This document shows, piece after piece, positions 41,939-50,130 of a stretch of 64,000 bases of DNA (positions are counted from its first letter, which is position 1; the number at the start of each line of letters is the position of its first letter). The DNA is from JANQIO01 sp043513815 (GTDB taxonomy: Bacteria > Pseudomonadota > Gammaproteobacteria > Pseudomonadales > Halieaceae): NCBI GenBank assembly GCA_043513815.1, contig CP121313.1, forward strand, positions 1,860,001-1,924,000, read 5' to 3'. The notes beneath the pieces were generated by a model, which did no database searches, was not told where the DNA came from, and worked only from the letters and a program-made list of their open reading frames with translations. A program made the position numbers and the translations under genes.

Positions 41939-43510
41939 TCACGCGGTACCGGTGACGGGCTGACTGCCGGAAGGCGCCTGCTCTTCGGCGGTTTCATCCG
42001 TGGTCACCGTCATGTACAGGTTGTAGGCCATTACCAGCATGCCCAGGAAGAAGATGCCGCCGCCAATAAGGCGCACGACGTAGCCCGGGTAGCTGGCCTG
42101 CAGGGCCTCGACGAAGGTGTAGGTCAGTGTGCCGTCCTGGTTGTAGGCTCGCCACATGAGGCCCTGCAGGATGCCGTTGACCCACATGGATACAATGTAG
42201 AGCACCGTACCGATGGTAGACATCCAGAAGTGGACATTGATGAGGTCGATGCTGTACATGCGCTCGCGGCCGAACAGGATAGGGATCAAGTGATAGATTG
42301 AGCCAATGGAAACCATGGCAACCCAACCCAGGGCACCGGAATGCACATGACCAATGGTCCAGTCTGTGTAGTGAGACAATGCGTTAACTGTCTTAATGGC
42401 CATCATAGGACCTTCAAACGTAGACATACCGTAGAAGGACAGGGATACGATAAGAAAACGCAGGATAGGATCAGAGCGAAGTTTGTGCCATGCGCCAGAC
42501 AGCGTCATGATACCGTTGATCATACCGCCCCACGAAGGTACCAGCAGAATCAGTGACATCACCATACCCAGGCTCTGGGCCCAGTCGGGCAGGGCAGTGT
42601 AGTGCAGGTGATGGGGTCCGGCCCAGATGTACACAGCGATCAGTGCCCAGAAGTGCACGATGGATAGCCGATAGGAGTAGACCGGACGTTCGGCCTGTTT
42701 GGGCACGAAGTAATACATGATACCCAGGAAGCCAGCAGTCAGGAAAAAGCCAACGGCGTTGTGGCCGTACCACCATTGCACCATGGCGTCGACAGTGCCG
42801 GCGTAGACCGAGTAGGACTTGGTCATGCCCACGGGGATTGCCAGGCTGTTGACAATGTGCAGCACTGCGACGGTGATGATGAAGGCGCCGAAAAACCAGT
42901 TGGCGACATAGATGTGCTGGACCTTGCGCTTCATGATCGTGCCGAAGTAGAGGATGGCGTACATGACCCAGACCACGGCGATCAGCACGTCGATCGGCCA
43001 TTCCAGTTCCGCGTATTCCTTGCCGCTGGTCAAGCCCAGGGGCAGGGTAATGGCGGCAGCCAGGATGACCAGTTGCCAGCCCCAGAAAACGGCGGCTGCG
43101 AGGCTGTCCGATATCAACCGCACCTGACAGGTACGCTGCACCACAAACAGTGAACTGGCGAACAGTGCGCAACCGCCGAAGGCAAAGATGACGGCGTTGG
43201 TGTGCAGCGGGCGCAGCCGGCCGAAGTGCAGATAGGGCAACTCGGTATTGAGAACGGGCCAGGCGAGCTGGGCGGCGATCAGTACGCCGACCAGCATGCC
43301 CACAATGCCCCATACCACCGTCATCACGGCGAACTGGCGCACGACCTTGTAGTTGTAGACCGGGTGGCTGAGGGTGGCTTTGTCGACCCCCATGGGCACG
43401 ATGCCGGTGCTGGCCGGTCCAGTTCCGCTCATGGCTGATTCAGAAGCGCTCATGGCTGATTCAGAAGCGCTCATGGCTGTGTCGGAAGCGCTCATGGCTG
43501 TTTCACTCAT
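41939..43510 (-). CDS. ccoN: cbb3 oxidase catalytic subunit I CcoN (FixN)
   Basis: A 523 aa 12-helix heme-copper oxidase subunit with low-spin heme and heme b3/CuB ligands in 'LRPLHTNAVIFAFGGCALFA', 'QWWYGHNAVGFFLTAGFLG', 'AGPHHLHYTALPDW' and 'HYTDWTIGHVHSGALGWVA'. It reduces oxygen at low tension and pumps protons. The N-terminus is unusual: before 'VPMGVDKATLSHPVYNYK' it carries tandem AMSASES-type repeats from a 21-base DNA repeat (43427-43510). Each repeat carries an in-frame ATG, so the true start could be any of them; ATG 43510 has AAGGA upstream. Confidence 0.96.
   Translation of the reverse strand: MSETAMSASDTAMSASESAMSASESAMSGTGPASTGIVPMGVDKATLSHPVYNYKVVRQFAVMTVVWGIVGMLVGVLIAAQLAWPVLNTELPYLHFGRLRPLHTNAVIFAFGGCALFASSLFVVQRTCQVRLISDSLAAAVFWGWQLVILAAAITLPLGLTSGKEYAELEWPIDVLIAVVWVMYAILYFGTIMKRKVQHIYVANWFFGAFIITVAVLHIVNSLAIPVGMTKSYSVYAGTVDAMVQWWYGHNAVGFFLTAGFLGIMYYFVPKQAERPVYSYRLSIVHFWALIAVYIWAGPHHLHYTALPDWAQSLGMVMSLILLVPSWGGMINGIMTLSGAWHKLRSDPILRFLIVSLSFYGMSTFEGPMMAIKTVNALSHYTDWTIGHVHSGALGWVAMVSIGSIYHLIPILFGRERMYSIDLINVHFWMSTIGTVLYIVSMWVNGILQGLMWRAYNQDGTLTYTFVEALQASYPGYVVRLIGGGIFFLGMLVMAYNLYMTVTTDETAEEQAPSGSQPVTGTA
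43427..43510. repeat. 21-base tandem repeat in the ccoN N-terminal coding region
   Basis: Units at 43427-43447, 43448-43468 and 43469-43489 are near identical, and 43490-43510 is a diverged fourth copy. In frame on the minus strand each encodes a heptad like AMSASES/AMSASDT. Copy-number change would add or remove seven residues without a frameshift. Confidence 0.85.
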
Positions 43511-43542
43511 CACAAATCCTTGAAAAAGTCACGGGTGCTGGT

Positions 43543-44145
43543 TCAGGCGTCAGTGAACGCCGGACCGGCACCAAAGTCCCAGAGAATTACCGAGCCCACA
43601 AGAATGCAGACCAGTATGACCAGGCAGATTGCCAGCACGGCGCTCGAGAAAAGAAATCCGCGTTCCTCGGGAATGCGCATAACGATCGGTATCCCGAGAA
43701 ACATCAGGTAGACCGACCAGCAGACGGCTACTACCCCTATAAGCATATCGAGCCAGAGCACCGGATAGAAACCAACAGCGCCGGCAATAAACAGCGGTGT
43801 TGCGGTAAAGCCGGCAATAACGATGCCCTTGGCCAGGCTGGATTCAGCGCCGTAGGTCTTCGACATCCAGTGGATGAAGTAGCCGATCACGGCGATCGAG
43901 CCGACCATGGCGCAGTAGAACAGAATGATCAGCGTCCGCGCGCTTTCGGCAGTGAGTCGAATGCCTGCGCCGTCGCCGACTGTCCAGCCCACATTGGTAG
44001 TGCCGTAGTACCAGGCTGCCGCAGGAAGCAAGGCCATGATGGCGGGAAACAGCACCATGGTCCTCAAGGTAGGCGGGGGTAGATCCGCTACCCTCTGCCA
44101 TTGCACACTCGGCTGCACCATCAGGCCCAATGCGTGATTGAACAT
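43543..44145 (-). CDS. Yip1-family membrane protein between fnr and ccoN
   Basis: A 200 aa polytopic protein with five or six helices ('LFPAIMALLPAAAWYYGTTN', 'LIILFYCAMVGSIAVIGYFI', 'IVIAGFTATPLFIAGAVGFY', 'SAVLAICLVILVCILVGSVI'). The overall pattern and 'ATPLFIAG' stretch match bacterial Yip1-like proteins of unknown role. It is placed between the regulator and ccoN, 33 bases ahead of ccoN, so it is probably co-transcribed with the oxidase. A role in oxidase assembly is only suggested by position. Confidence 0.7.
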   Translation of the reverse strand: MFNHALGLMVQPSVQWQRVADLPPPTLRTMVLFPAIMALLPAAAWYYGTTNVGWTVGDGAGIRLTAESARTLIILFYCAMVGSIAVIGYFIHWMSKTYGAESSLAKGIVIAGFTATPLFIAGAVGFYPVLWLDMLIGVVAVCWSVYLMFLGIPIVMRIPEERGFLFSSAVLAICLVILVCILVGSVILWDFGAGPAFTDA

Positions 44146-44172
44146 TCATTCACCCCTCATATTTATTAGCCG

Positions 44173-44191
44173 GGCGGTGTTCGTCACCGCC
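44173..44191. repeat. Inverted repeat between fnr and the Yip1 gene
   Basis: GGCGGTG-TTCGT-CACCGCC forms a perfect seven-base stem with a five-base loop, downstream of fnr on the minus strand. No T-tract follows on that strand, so it may be a weak terminator, a stabilising hairpin or an operator. Confidence 0.35.
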
Positions 44192-44282
44192 TCCACTTGT
44201 TGGGCCGGGTTTGCCGGCCTATGCCTGTATCCTCACGATCGGCCAGGATCGCGATGCTCCGGGGGCCCCGGATAAGCGTTCC

Positions 44283-45056
44283 CTAGTCTTCGCCGTCCCG
44301 AACGTGGACGTTGGCTATCTCCCTGAGACCGTCCAGGTCGAGAACCTTGATTTCCTTGTTGCTGACCTCAAGGATGTCGAGCTTTTGCAGACGGCTGAAT
44401 ACCCGGCTGACGGTCTCGACGGTGAGGCCCAGGTAGTTGCCGATGTCGATGCGTGACATGGGCAGGCGGAACTGGGTGGCGCTCAGCTTGCGGCGCGCGT
44501 TGCGCGCCGAAATGCTCAGCATAAGTGCCGCAATGCGTTCCTCTGCAGTATTCTTGCTGAGCAGGGTGATGAGCTGTTGATCTTCTGTGATCTCGCGGCT
44601 CATCAGCTGGAAAAAATGGCGTTGCAGATCGGGCATCTGCGAACTCAGGTCCTGCAGGGCACTGAAAGGAATTTCGCAGACAGCGGAAGTCTCCAGCGCG
44701 CGGGCTGAGCAGGCGTGGGCATTTTTGCTGATACCGTCCATCCCCAAAATTTCACCGGGGAAATAGAAGCCAGTGACCTGTTCGCGACCGTCGTCGGTCA
44801 CACGGTAGGCCTTGATAGCGCCCGAGCGAACGGCGAATACGGCGGAAAAATCCACACCTTCCTGGTACAGATGCTCACCTTTTTGCAAGGGTTTGCCGCG
44901 CTGAACGATACTGTCCAGGCGCTCGACTTCCGCGGAGTCCAGTGCAATAGGGAGACACAGGGTATTAAGGCGGCAGTTGCCGCAACTTACCCGGTAGTCA
45001 TGAGTGCATTTGCGGGCCGCGGCGTCCTCACCGACAGTCTTCGCTGGAATGTTCAT
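44283..45056 (-). CDS. fnr: FNR/Anr-type oxygen-sensing transcriptional regulator
   Basis: A 257 aa CRP/FNR-family regulator. The 4Fe-4S-binding cysteines appear as 'SCGNCRLNTLC' (Cys25, 28, 34) plus an internal Cys in 'KNAHACSARAL', the FNR spacing. The cyclic-nucleotide-like domain spans about 40-165. The HTH is 'MSRIDIGNYLGLTVETVSRV' with the E-SR residues that read TTGAT half-sites. It would switch on microaerobic genes. It lies downstream of hemN on the same strand and upstream of the cbb3 genes. Confidence 0.95.
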   Translation of the reverse strand: MNIPAKTVGEDAAARKCTHDYRVSCGNCRLNTLCLPIALDSAEVERLDSIVQRGKPLQKGEHLYQEGVDFSAVFAVRSGAIKAYRVTDDGREQVTGFYFPGEILGMDGISKNAHACSARALETSAVCEIPFSALQDLSSQMPDLQRHFFQLMSREITEDQQLITLLSKNTAEERIAALMLSISARNARRKLSATQFRLPMSRIDIGNYLGLTVETVSRVFSRLQKLDILEVSNKEIKVLDLDGLREIANVHVRDGED

Positions 45057-45091
45057 AATCCCCCCGGAACCTTTTTCGACAGTATAGTCCG

Positions 45092-46492
45092 TCAGATGAC
45101 CGCAGAATAGCGCGGCGTGCTGGCGCCGGCCTCGGTTGGATTCAGATATTGGTCAAACACCATACAAACGTTGCGCAGGAAGGGTCTTCCCCGTTCGGTG
45201 ATACTAATACGGTCTTCCGCCAGCGTCACCAGGCCATCTGCCTGCATTGCCCGCAGGGCGCCAGCTTCCGCTTCGAAATGCTGCCAGAAGCTGCGCCCCC
45301 ACGGCAACTGACAGCTTTTCAGGTCCAGAGACAGGTTGCAGATCAGTGACATGATTACGTGGCGGCGAAGGCGATCTTCGGAGCTGGTCCTGTAGCCCCG
45401 ATGGATGGGCAATTCACCGCGGGCCAGGTCCGAACAGTAGTCTTTCAGGTCGCGGGCGTTCTGTACGTAGTAGTCGCCGACCTGGCTGATGGAGGATACC
45501 CCCATACCCACAAGGTCGTCGGCCAGCAGCAGTGAATACCCCTGGAAGTTGCGCTGCAGTTTACCTTCACGCTGGGCAGTGGCCAGGTCATCATCGGGCA
45601 GCACGTAGTGATCAAGGCCGATATGCACGTAGCCTTCGGCCTGCAGGTTCTCGGCTATCTGCCACTGCAGCTGCAATTTGTCGGAGGCCAGCGGCAATGT
45701 CAGTCGATCAATGGCTCGCTGCGACTTGAAGCGATCAGGCAGGTGCGCGTAGTTGAAGCAGGCGATCCGGTCCGGGCGCAGCTCAATCACCTTCTGGAGG
45801 GTCGACTCCATGCTGATGCTGTCCTGGTGCGGTAGCCCGTAAATCAGGTCAAAGCTCAGCGAGCGGTAGTCGTAGTGGCGAATCTCTTCGACCAGTTTAC
45901 GAACCATCTTGTAAGGCTGCACCCGATTTATGGACTTCTGCACCAGCGGGTCAAAGTCCTGGATCCCCAGGCTGACGCGATTGAACCCCAGGCCTTTCAT
46001 GAGCGGTATTGCGCCGGGCGCCGTGGTGCGTGGGTCCAGCTCTACGGAGTATTCCCGGACGCCGCTGTCCATCAGCGAAAAATGGCTGGCGAGGTCGTGC
46101 ATCAGCTCGGTGATTTCGGCGTTGTCCAGGTAGGTGGGAGAACCACCGCCCCAATGCATCTGCCGCACCGGGCGGCGCGTGCCGTGCAGTTGGGCCTGCA
46201 AGGCAATTTCCTTGCGCAGGGACGCAAGGTAGCGCTGGGCGGCCCCGGGTTCCCGGGTCACAATCTTGTTGCAGGCGCAGTAATAGCAGATGTCACGGCA
46301 AAACGGGATATGCACATATAGAGACAGCGGCCCCAGCTGTTGGCCACGGGCGTCTGCCAGGTAGTCATCGACGGGAAACTGATCCACGAACTGGGGCGCG
46401 GTGGGATAAGACGTGTAGCGTGGGCCACTGCGCGCGTATTTTTCTACCAGCGCCATGTCCTGTTGAAGCGGGTGTGTCACCAGTTTGTCCAT
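45092..46492 (-). CDS. hemN: Oxygen-independent coproporphyrinogen III oxidase
   Basis: A 466 aa radical-SAM enzyme that converts coproporphyrinogen III to protoporphyrinogen IX without oxygen. The cluster motif CRDICYYCACNK (CxxxCxxC plus the extra Cys of HemN) is visible near residue 65. 'HWGGGSPTYLDNAEITELM' and 'LDHYVLPDDDLATAQREGKL' are HemN signatures. ATG 46492 has AGGAGG upstream; an in-frame ATG 27 bases earlier is less well placed. An FNR-like box lies about 57 bases upstream. Confidence 0.95.
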   Translation of the reverse strand: MDKLVTHPLQQDMALVEKYARSGPRYTSYPTAPQFVDQFPVDDYLADARGQQLGPLSLYVHIPFCRDICYYCACNKIVTREPGAAQRYLASLRKEIALQAQLHGTRRPVRQMHWGGGSPTYLDNAEITELMHDLASHFSLMDSGVREYSVELDPRTTAPGAIPLMKGLGFNRVSLGIQDFDPLVQKSINRVQPYKMVRKLVEEIRHYDYRSLSFDLIYGLPHQDSISMESTLQKVIELRPDRIACFNYAHLPDRFKSQRAIDRLTLPLASDKLQLQWQIAENLQAEGYVHIGLDHYVLPDDDLATAQREGKLQRNFQGYSLLLADDLVGMGVSSISQVGDYYVQNARDLKDYCSDLARGELPIHRGYRTSSEDRLRRHVIMSLICNLSLDLKSCQLPWGRSFWQHFEAEAGALRAMQADGLVTLAEDRISITERGRPFLRNVCMVFDQYLNPTEAGASTPRYSAVI

Positions 46493-46542
46493 GCTTGCCG
46501 AACCTCCTGAGATGAGCATAGCAACGGCGCTCCCGGCGGAGC

Positions 46543-46556
46543 TTGATGCAGGTCAA
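46543..46556 (-). promoter_or_regulatory. FNR/Anr-like box upstream of hemN
   Basis: Read on the minus strand, TTGACctgcATCAA has one mismatch to TTGAT-N4-ATCAA and is centred at 46549.5, upstream of hemN. hemN is a well-known Anr/FNR target. A TATGCT at 46515-46520 would fit -41.5 spacing, but the transcript would then start at the Shine-Dalgarno, so the exact promoter is uncertain. Confidence 0.55.
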
Positions 46557-46678
46557 TGCCGCCCAGTTTCTGGCCTTGCGCGATGGTATATAGGCCTGAA
46601 CCGGATCCCGGCCGCTGCGCCTTGTTGTTGACCGGCCGCCAGTCCTGTCGCCAGAATGGCGAAAACAAAGGAGTGTCT

Positions 46679-47578
46679 ATGAACGTTCGCAGCCTGGGGT
46701 ATGTACGCATCGAATCCACGGACCCGGCCCAATGGCAGACCTTTGGTACCGAGGTGCTGGGGATGATGTCTGCTGACGGTGCTGATGGCACTGTCTACCT
46801 GAAGATGGATGCGCGGCCGTTTCGTTTCGCGATCGTGCCTTCATCGACAGATCGACTTCAGCTCTGTGGCTGGGAGTTGGCCTCGGCGGAGGATTTCACG
46901 CTGGCGTGTGGTGAGCTTGATGCGGCCGGCGTCGTCTACAGCCACGGCAGCGACTCGGAATGCGCCGAGCGCCAGGTCCAGGCACTGGTCCGGCTGGACG
47001 ACCCGGCCGGCAATACGCTGGAGTTATTCCACGGAGCCGCGCTCAGCTATGACAAGTTTGTCTCTCCTGCGGGTGTTTCCGGATTTGAGACCGGCTTCAA
47101 TGGTGATATGGGCTTTGGCCACGCCGTGCTGCCGGCGCCCAACCTCACGGAAACGCATACCTTCTATCGTGACCTGTTGGGATTTGGCGATACCGACTAC
47201 ATGCATTTCCATTTCAGCGAGGACCCCGCTGACCCCGGCCAGGGACTCAACTTCATGCATGTACAGAATCCACGTCACCACAGCCTGGCCCTTTACCAGG
47301 CGGAGATGCCCTCGGGCTGCGTGCACTTGATGGTCGAGGTGCACAGTGTCGATGAAGTGGGCTATTGCCTGGACCGGGTCCTGGCTCGGGACATTCCGGT
47401 GACCTCCACGCTGGGGCGCCATACCAATGATCGGATGTTGTCATTCTACATGGCGACCCCGGGCGGCTTTGCCCTGGAATACGGATGTGATGGTCTGCAG
47501 ATGGACTGGGAAGGCTACACGCCGACGGTATCCAAGCTCCCCAGTTTCTGGGGCCACGAGTTCCAGCTCCCGGAATAG
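46679..47578 (+). CDS. Type I extradiol dioxygenase (BphC/HsaC-like)
   Basis: A 299 aa two-domain vicinal-oxygen-chelate dioxygenase that cleaves catechol rings next to a hydroxyl. Metal ligands are visible in the C-terminal domain: His in 'MGFGHAVLPAPNLTETHTFY', His in 'NPRHHSLALYQ' and Glu in 'FALEYGCDG'. The family includes HsaC (steroid A ring), BphC and similar enzymes. ATG 46679 has AAGGAG upstream. It sits alone between divergent hemN and convergent luxR, about 18 kb from the HsaA/HsaD-like pair. Confidence 0.88.
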   Translation: MNVRSLGYVRIESTDPAQWQTFGTEVLGMMSADGADGTVYLKMDARPFRFAIVPSSTDRLQLCGWELASAEDFTLACGELDAAGVVYSHGSDSECAERQVQALVRLDDPAGNTLELFHGAALSYDKFVSPAGVSGFETGFNGDMGFGHAVLPAPNLTETHTFYRDLLGFGDTDYMHFHFSEDPADPGQGLNFMHVQNPRHHSLALYQAEMPSGCVHLMVEVHSVDEVGYCLDRVLARDIPVTSTLGRHTNDRMLSFYMATPGGFALEYGCDGLQMDWEGYTPTVSKLPSFWGHEFQLPE

Positions 47579-47586
47579 GGTGTGGA

Positions 47587-48780
47587 TCAGGCCAGGCTGG
47601 CGACGCTTTTGAGTACCAGCCTCACCAGCTCCGCCTGGCGAGCGACGCCGGTTTTGGCGAAAATCGATTTTAGCTGGGCCCTGGCCGTATGCTGGGAAAT
47701 GTTCTGCTGCACGGACACTTCAGCCAGGCTGAAGCCCTGCGCCAGTCGCTGGGCCAGGGAGGCTTCCGCCGGCGTTAGCTGAAACAGCTCCTGCAGCAGT
47801 TGTCGGGTCACTTCGCTGGGTTCGAATCCGTGGCCGTCATTCTGGGTCGGATCGCTGATGAATACTGCCACGCTGGGGCTGGACTGCCCCTCGGCCCACT
47901 CGGCCAGGGGAACCGGACGCAGTACCAGCCCGTAATCCTTCAGGCCGCTTGGCCGCGGTACTCTCAGAGCACGCACCATGCCGGTGGTGCCTGATCGCTG
48001 GGCCGCCACCGCGGCTGCCACCATGCTCTGTAGCTGACCATCCGTGTTGCGGTCCTGGACGTGCAGGCGCTGGTCCGCCAGGCTCATGCCATCGGCCTCG
48101 GCGAGTAATGCGGCCGCCACGGCATTGGTATTGAGCACGCGACCGCGTTCGTCCAGTACCAGGGTGGCTACCGCCATGTGGTCGACGGCATCGGCGTAGA
48201 GATCGCGCTCCGATTCCGTGCGGCTCAGCCGGGCGTGTATTTGTATGGCGCGCTTCAGATGTGGCAGCAGTTGCTCGCAGAGCCGTTTTTGCTCGTCGCC
48301 AAAAGGGGGCTCGTCCGGGCGCCGGGCGATGCGCAGGCGGGCCTGCATGCCGTCCGGTTCCACGGTATCCACGCCGAGGATATGAAACAGGCCGATAGGC
48401 GCCAGGTAATTGAGGTAGTAGTCCGAGACCAGCAGGTCTTCGTCGGGGATGAGCTCCCGCTGTGTGACGACCTTTCCAGGAGGCAGATTGACAAAAGGGT
48501 CTATGGCGAAAAATTGCTCCTGGTAGGTCATCGCTTCCCAGTCACTGGGGTCGGCCAGGTCATCTTCACCGCTGTCACTGCGCTGGCAGTTGAGGATGAC
48601 GCCGCGGTCGCCAGCGGCGGGAGGGCGTAACACCAGGGACACTACCTGGGCATCCATGGCCCGGCGCAGCGCTGGCAGGAAGCCCTGCCAGGGTTTGTCT
48701 TGCAGGGGGCCTTCATAGACCAGGCTGACCAGTTCTTCGAAGGAGGCAGGCAATGTGGCCGCAGGGGGCGAGGGGCCCAT
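47587..48780 (-). CDS. LuxR-family transcriptional regulator
   Basis: A 397 aa protein with a C-terminal LuxR-type HTH ('LTPAEASLAQRLAQGFSLAE', 'NISQHTARAQLKSIFAKTGV') near residues 330-390. A long N-terminal region has a PAS-like segment ('HMAVATLVLDERGRVLNTNA') but no autoinducer-binding signature. ATG 48780 lies three bases after the EAL gene stop, so it is co-transcribed with DUF1631 and the EAL protein. Its stop lies eight bases from the convergent dioxygenase. Confidence 0.85.
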   Translation of the reverse strand: MGPSPPAATLPASFEELVSLVYEGPLQDKPWQGFLPALRRAMDAQVVSLVLRPPAAGDRGVILNCQRSDSGEDDLADPSDWEAMTYQEQFFAIDPFVNLPPGKVVTQRELIPDEDLLVSDYYLNYLAPIGLFHILGVDTVEPDGMQARLRIARRPDEPPFGDEQKRLCEQLLPHLKRAIQIHARLSRTESERDLYADAVDHMAVATLVLDERGRVLNTNAVAAALLAEADGMSLADQRLHVQDRNTDGQLQSMVAAAVAAQRSGTTGMVRALRVPRPSGLKDYGLVLRPVPLAEWAEGQSSPSVAVFISDPTQNDGHGFEPSEVTRQLLQELFQLTPAEASLAQRLAQGFSLAEVSVQQNISQHTARAQLKSIFAKTGVARQAELVRLVLKSVASLA

Positions 48781-48783
48781 GGC

Positions 48784-50046
48784 CTATTTTTCCATCATCT
48801 CCAGCTTGTCGGACAGGCTGGTCAGCGGTGCGGGGCGACCAACGCCCCAACCCTGGATATAGTCGCAGCCGATTTCCCGCAGCTTTTCGATAACTTCATC
48901 GTTCTCGGCAAATTCGGCAATGGTTTCCATGCCCAGGAAATGGGACAGGTCGTTGATGGACTTCGCCATGGCGAAGTCCTTGTTGTTGTCGGGAATGTTC
49001 TTGATAAAGGTACCGTCAATCTTGACGTAGTCCACCGGGAGATCGCGCAGGTAGGAATGGGAGGCGAGACCGGTACCAAAATCATCAATGGAAAATTTGC
49101 AGCCAATATTCTTGAACTGGTTGACGAAGTCCGTGGCCTTGACCATGTTGTTGATGGTTCCGGTCTCGGTGATTTCGAAGCAAATTTTGCTGGTGCCAAT
49201 ACCGTATTCGGAAATGGCTTCGAACAGGAACTCCATGAAGCCATCGTCTGTAACACTGTTGCCGGACAGGTTGATTGCCAGATTGGGCACTTCTTTCTCT
49301 TCGTCCATCATCTGGCTGATCCAGCTGAAGACCTGCCGCACGACCCACTGGTCCACCTGCACCATGTAGCCAAACTGCTCGGCGCTTTTGATGAAATCCT
49401 GCGGTGAGCTGAGTTTGCCGCTGTCGTCGGCAATCGCCATGAGAATCTCGTAGTGCTCAACATCGAGCTGACCGTCTACCAGGATAGTTCGCGCAATAGG
49501 CTGAGCCTGGAGCACGAAGTTCTTGGTGTCCAGTGTTTGCTCGATCTGTTTTATCGCGTCAGCTTCTTCCGACTTGTAGGTATTGGCCCGGGCCTTGTCC
49601 TCGTTGTACTGGGCCACGCGATTGCCGCCCTTGGACTTGGCATCCCCTGCAACGGCCTGCGCGTTGTCGAGGATCTTTTCCACCGATTCTGTGTGGTCGA
49701 CCACGCCGGTCACACCGATGGAGACGGTGAAGGATATTTTTTCACCGTTGATTTCCACGGGACTGCTCTCGATGTCGCCGCGAATACCCTCGGCATGGGC
49801 GATGGCCTGCTCCAGTGAGCGGTCCAGCAGCAGCACCGCAAAGCGGTCGCCCTCAAGGCGCGCTGAGGACACTTTGCGCTCGTGCTGTTGGGCCAGCAGC
49901 TTGCCGAATTCGACCAGGATCTGGTCGCCTACTGTCTCGTCGTAAACCTCATTCACCAGTCCAAACTTGTCGATATCGATATAGAGCAGGGCATGACTGG
50001 AATGTTTGCTCTTGGCGTGCTGCAACGCCTGCTCGAGCTGTTCCAT
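48784..50046 (-). CDS. GGDEF-EAL protein (degenerate GGDEF), probably separated from DUF1631 by a stop
   Basis: From ATG 50046 the 420 aa protein has a C-terminal EAL domain (c-di-GMP phosphodiesterase): 'HYEILMAIADDSG' as the EAL-like motif, 'LAINLSGNSVTDDG', 'CFEITETGTINNMVKATDFV', 'FSIDDFGTGLASHSYL' and 'GCDYIQGWGVG' are preserved. The GGDEF half lacks its start and its signature reads EGDRF, so it should not make c-di-GMP. The same frame continues upstream as coding-like sequence ('KTLEHVQRSLSFEKNHDSLT'...) to 50130, ending directly at the DUF1631 stop. The natural protein was probably one fused chain. Annotated start is only the first ATG after the stop. Confidence 0.8.
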   Translation of the reverse strand: MEQLEQALQHAKSKHSSHALLYIDIDKFGLVNEVYDETVGDQILVEFGKLLAQQHERKVSSARLEGDRFAVLLLDRSLEQAIAHAEGIRGDIESSPVEINGEKISFTVSIGVTGVVDHTESVEKILDNAQAVAGDAKSKGGNRVAQYNEDKARANTYKSEEADAIKQIEQTLDTKNFVLQAQPIARTILVDGQLDVEHYEILMAIADDSGKLSSPQDFIKSAEQFGYMVQVDQWVVRQVFSWISQMMDEEKEVPNLAINLSGNSVTDDGFMEFLFEAISEYGIGTSKICFEITETGTINNMVKATDFVNQFKNIGCKFSIDDFGTGLASHSYLRDLPVDYVKIDGTFIKNIPDNNKDFAMAKSINDLSHFLGMETIAEFAENDEVIEKLREIGCDYIQGWGVGRPAPLTSLSDKLEMMEK

Positions 50047-50130
50047 GAAGGTGTCGCGGTTGATCAGTCGCGTCAGGCTGTCATGATTCTTCTCAAAGCT
50101 GAGTGACCGCTGTACATGCTCCAGGGTCTT

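Noticed and set aside
43427..43510. Tandem repeats as a CRISPR array
   Set aside because: Units are contiguous without spacers and code in frame in ccoN; no cas gene is near.
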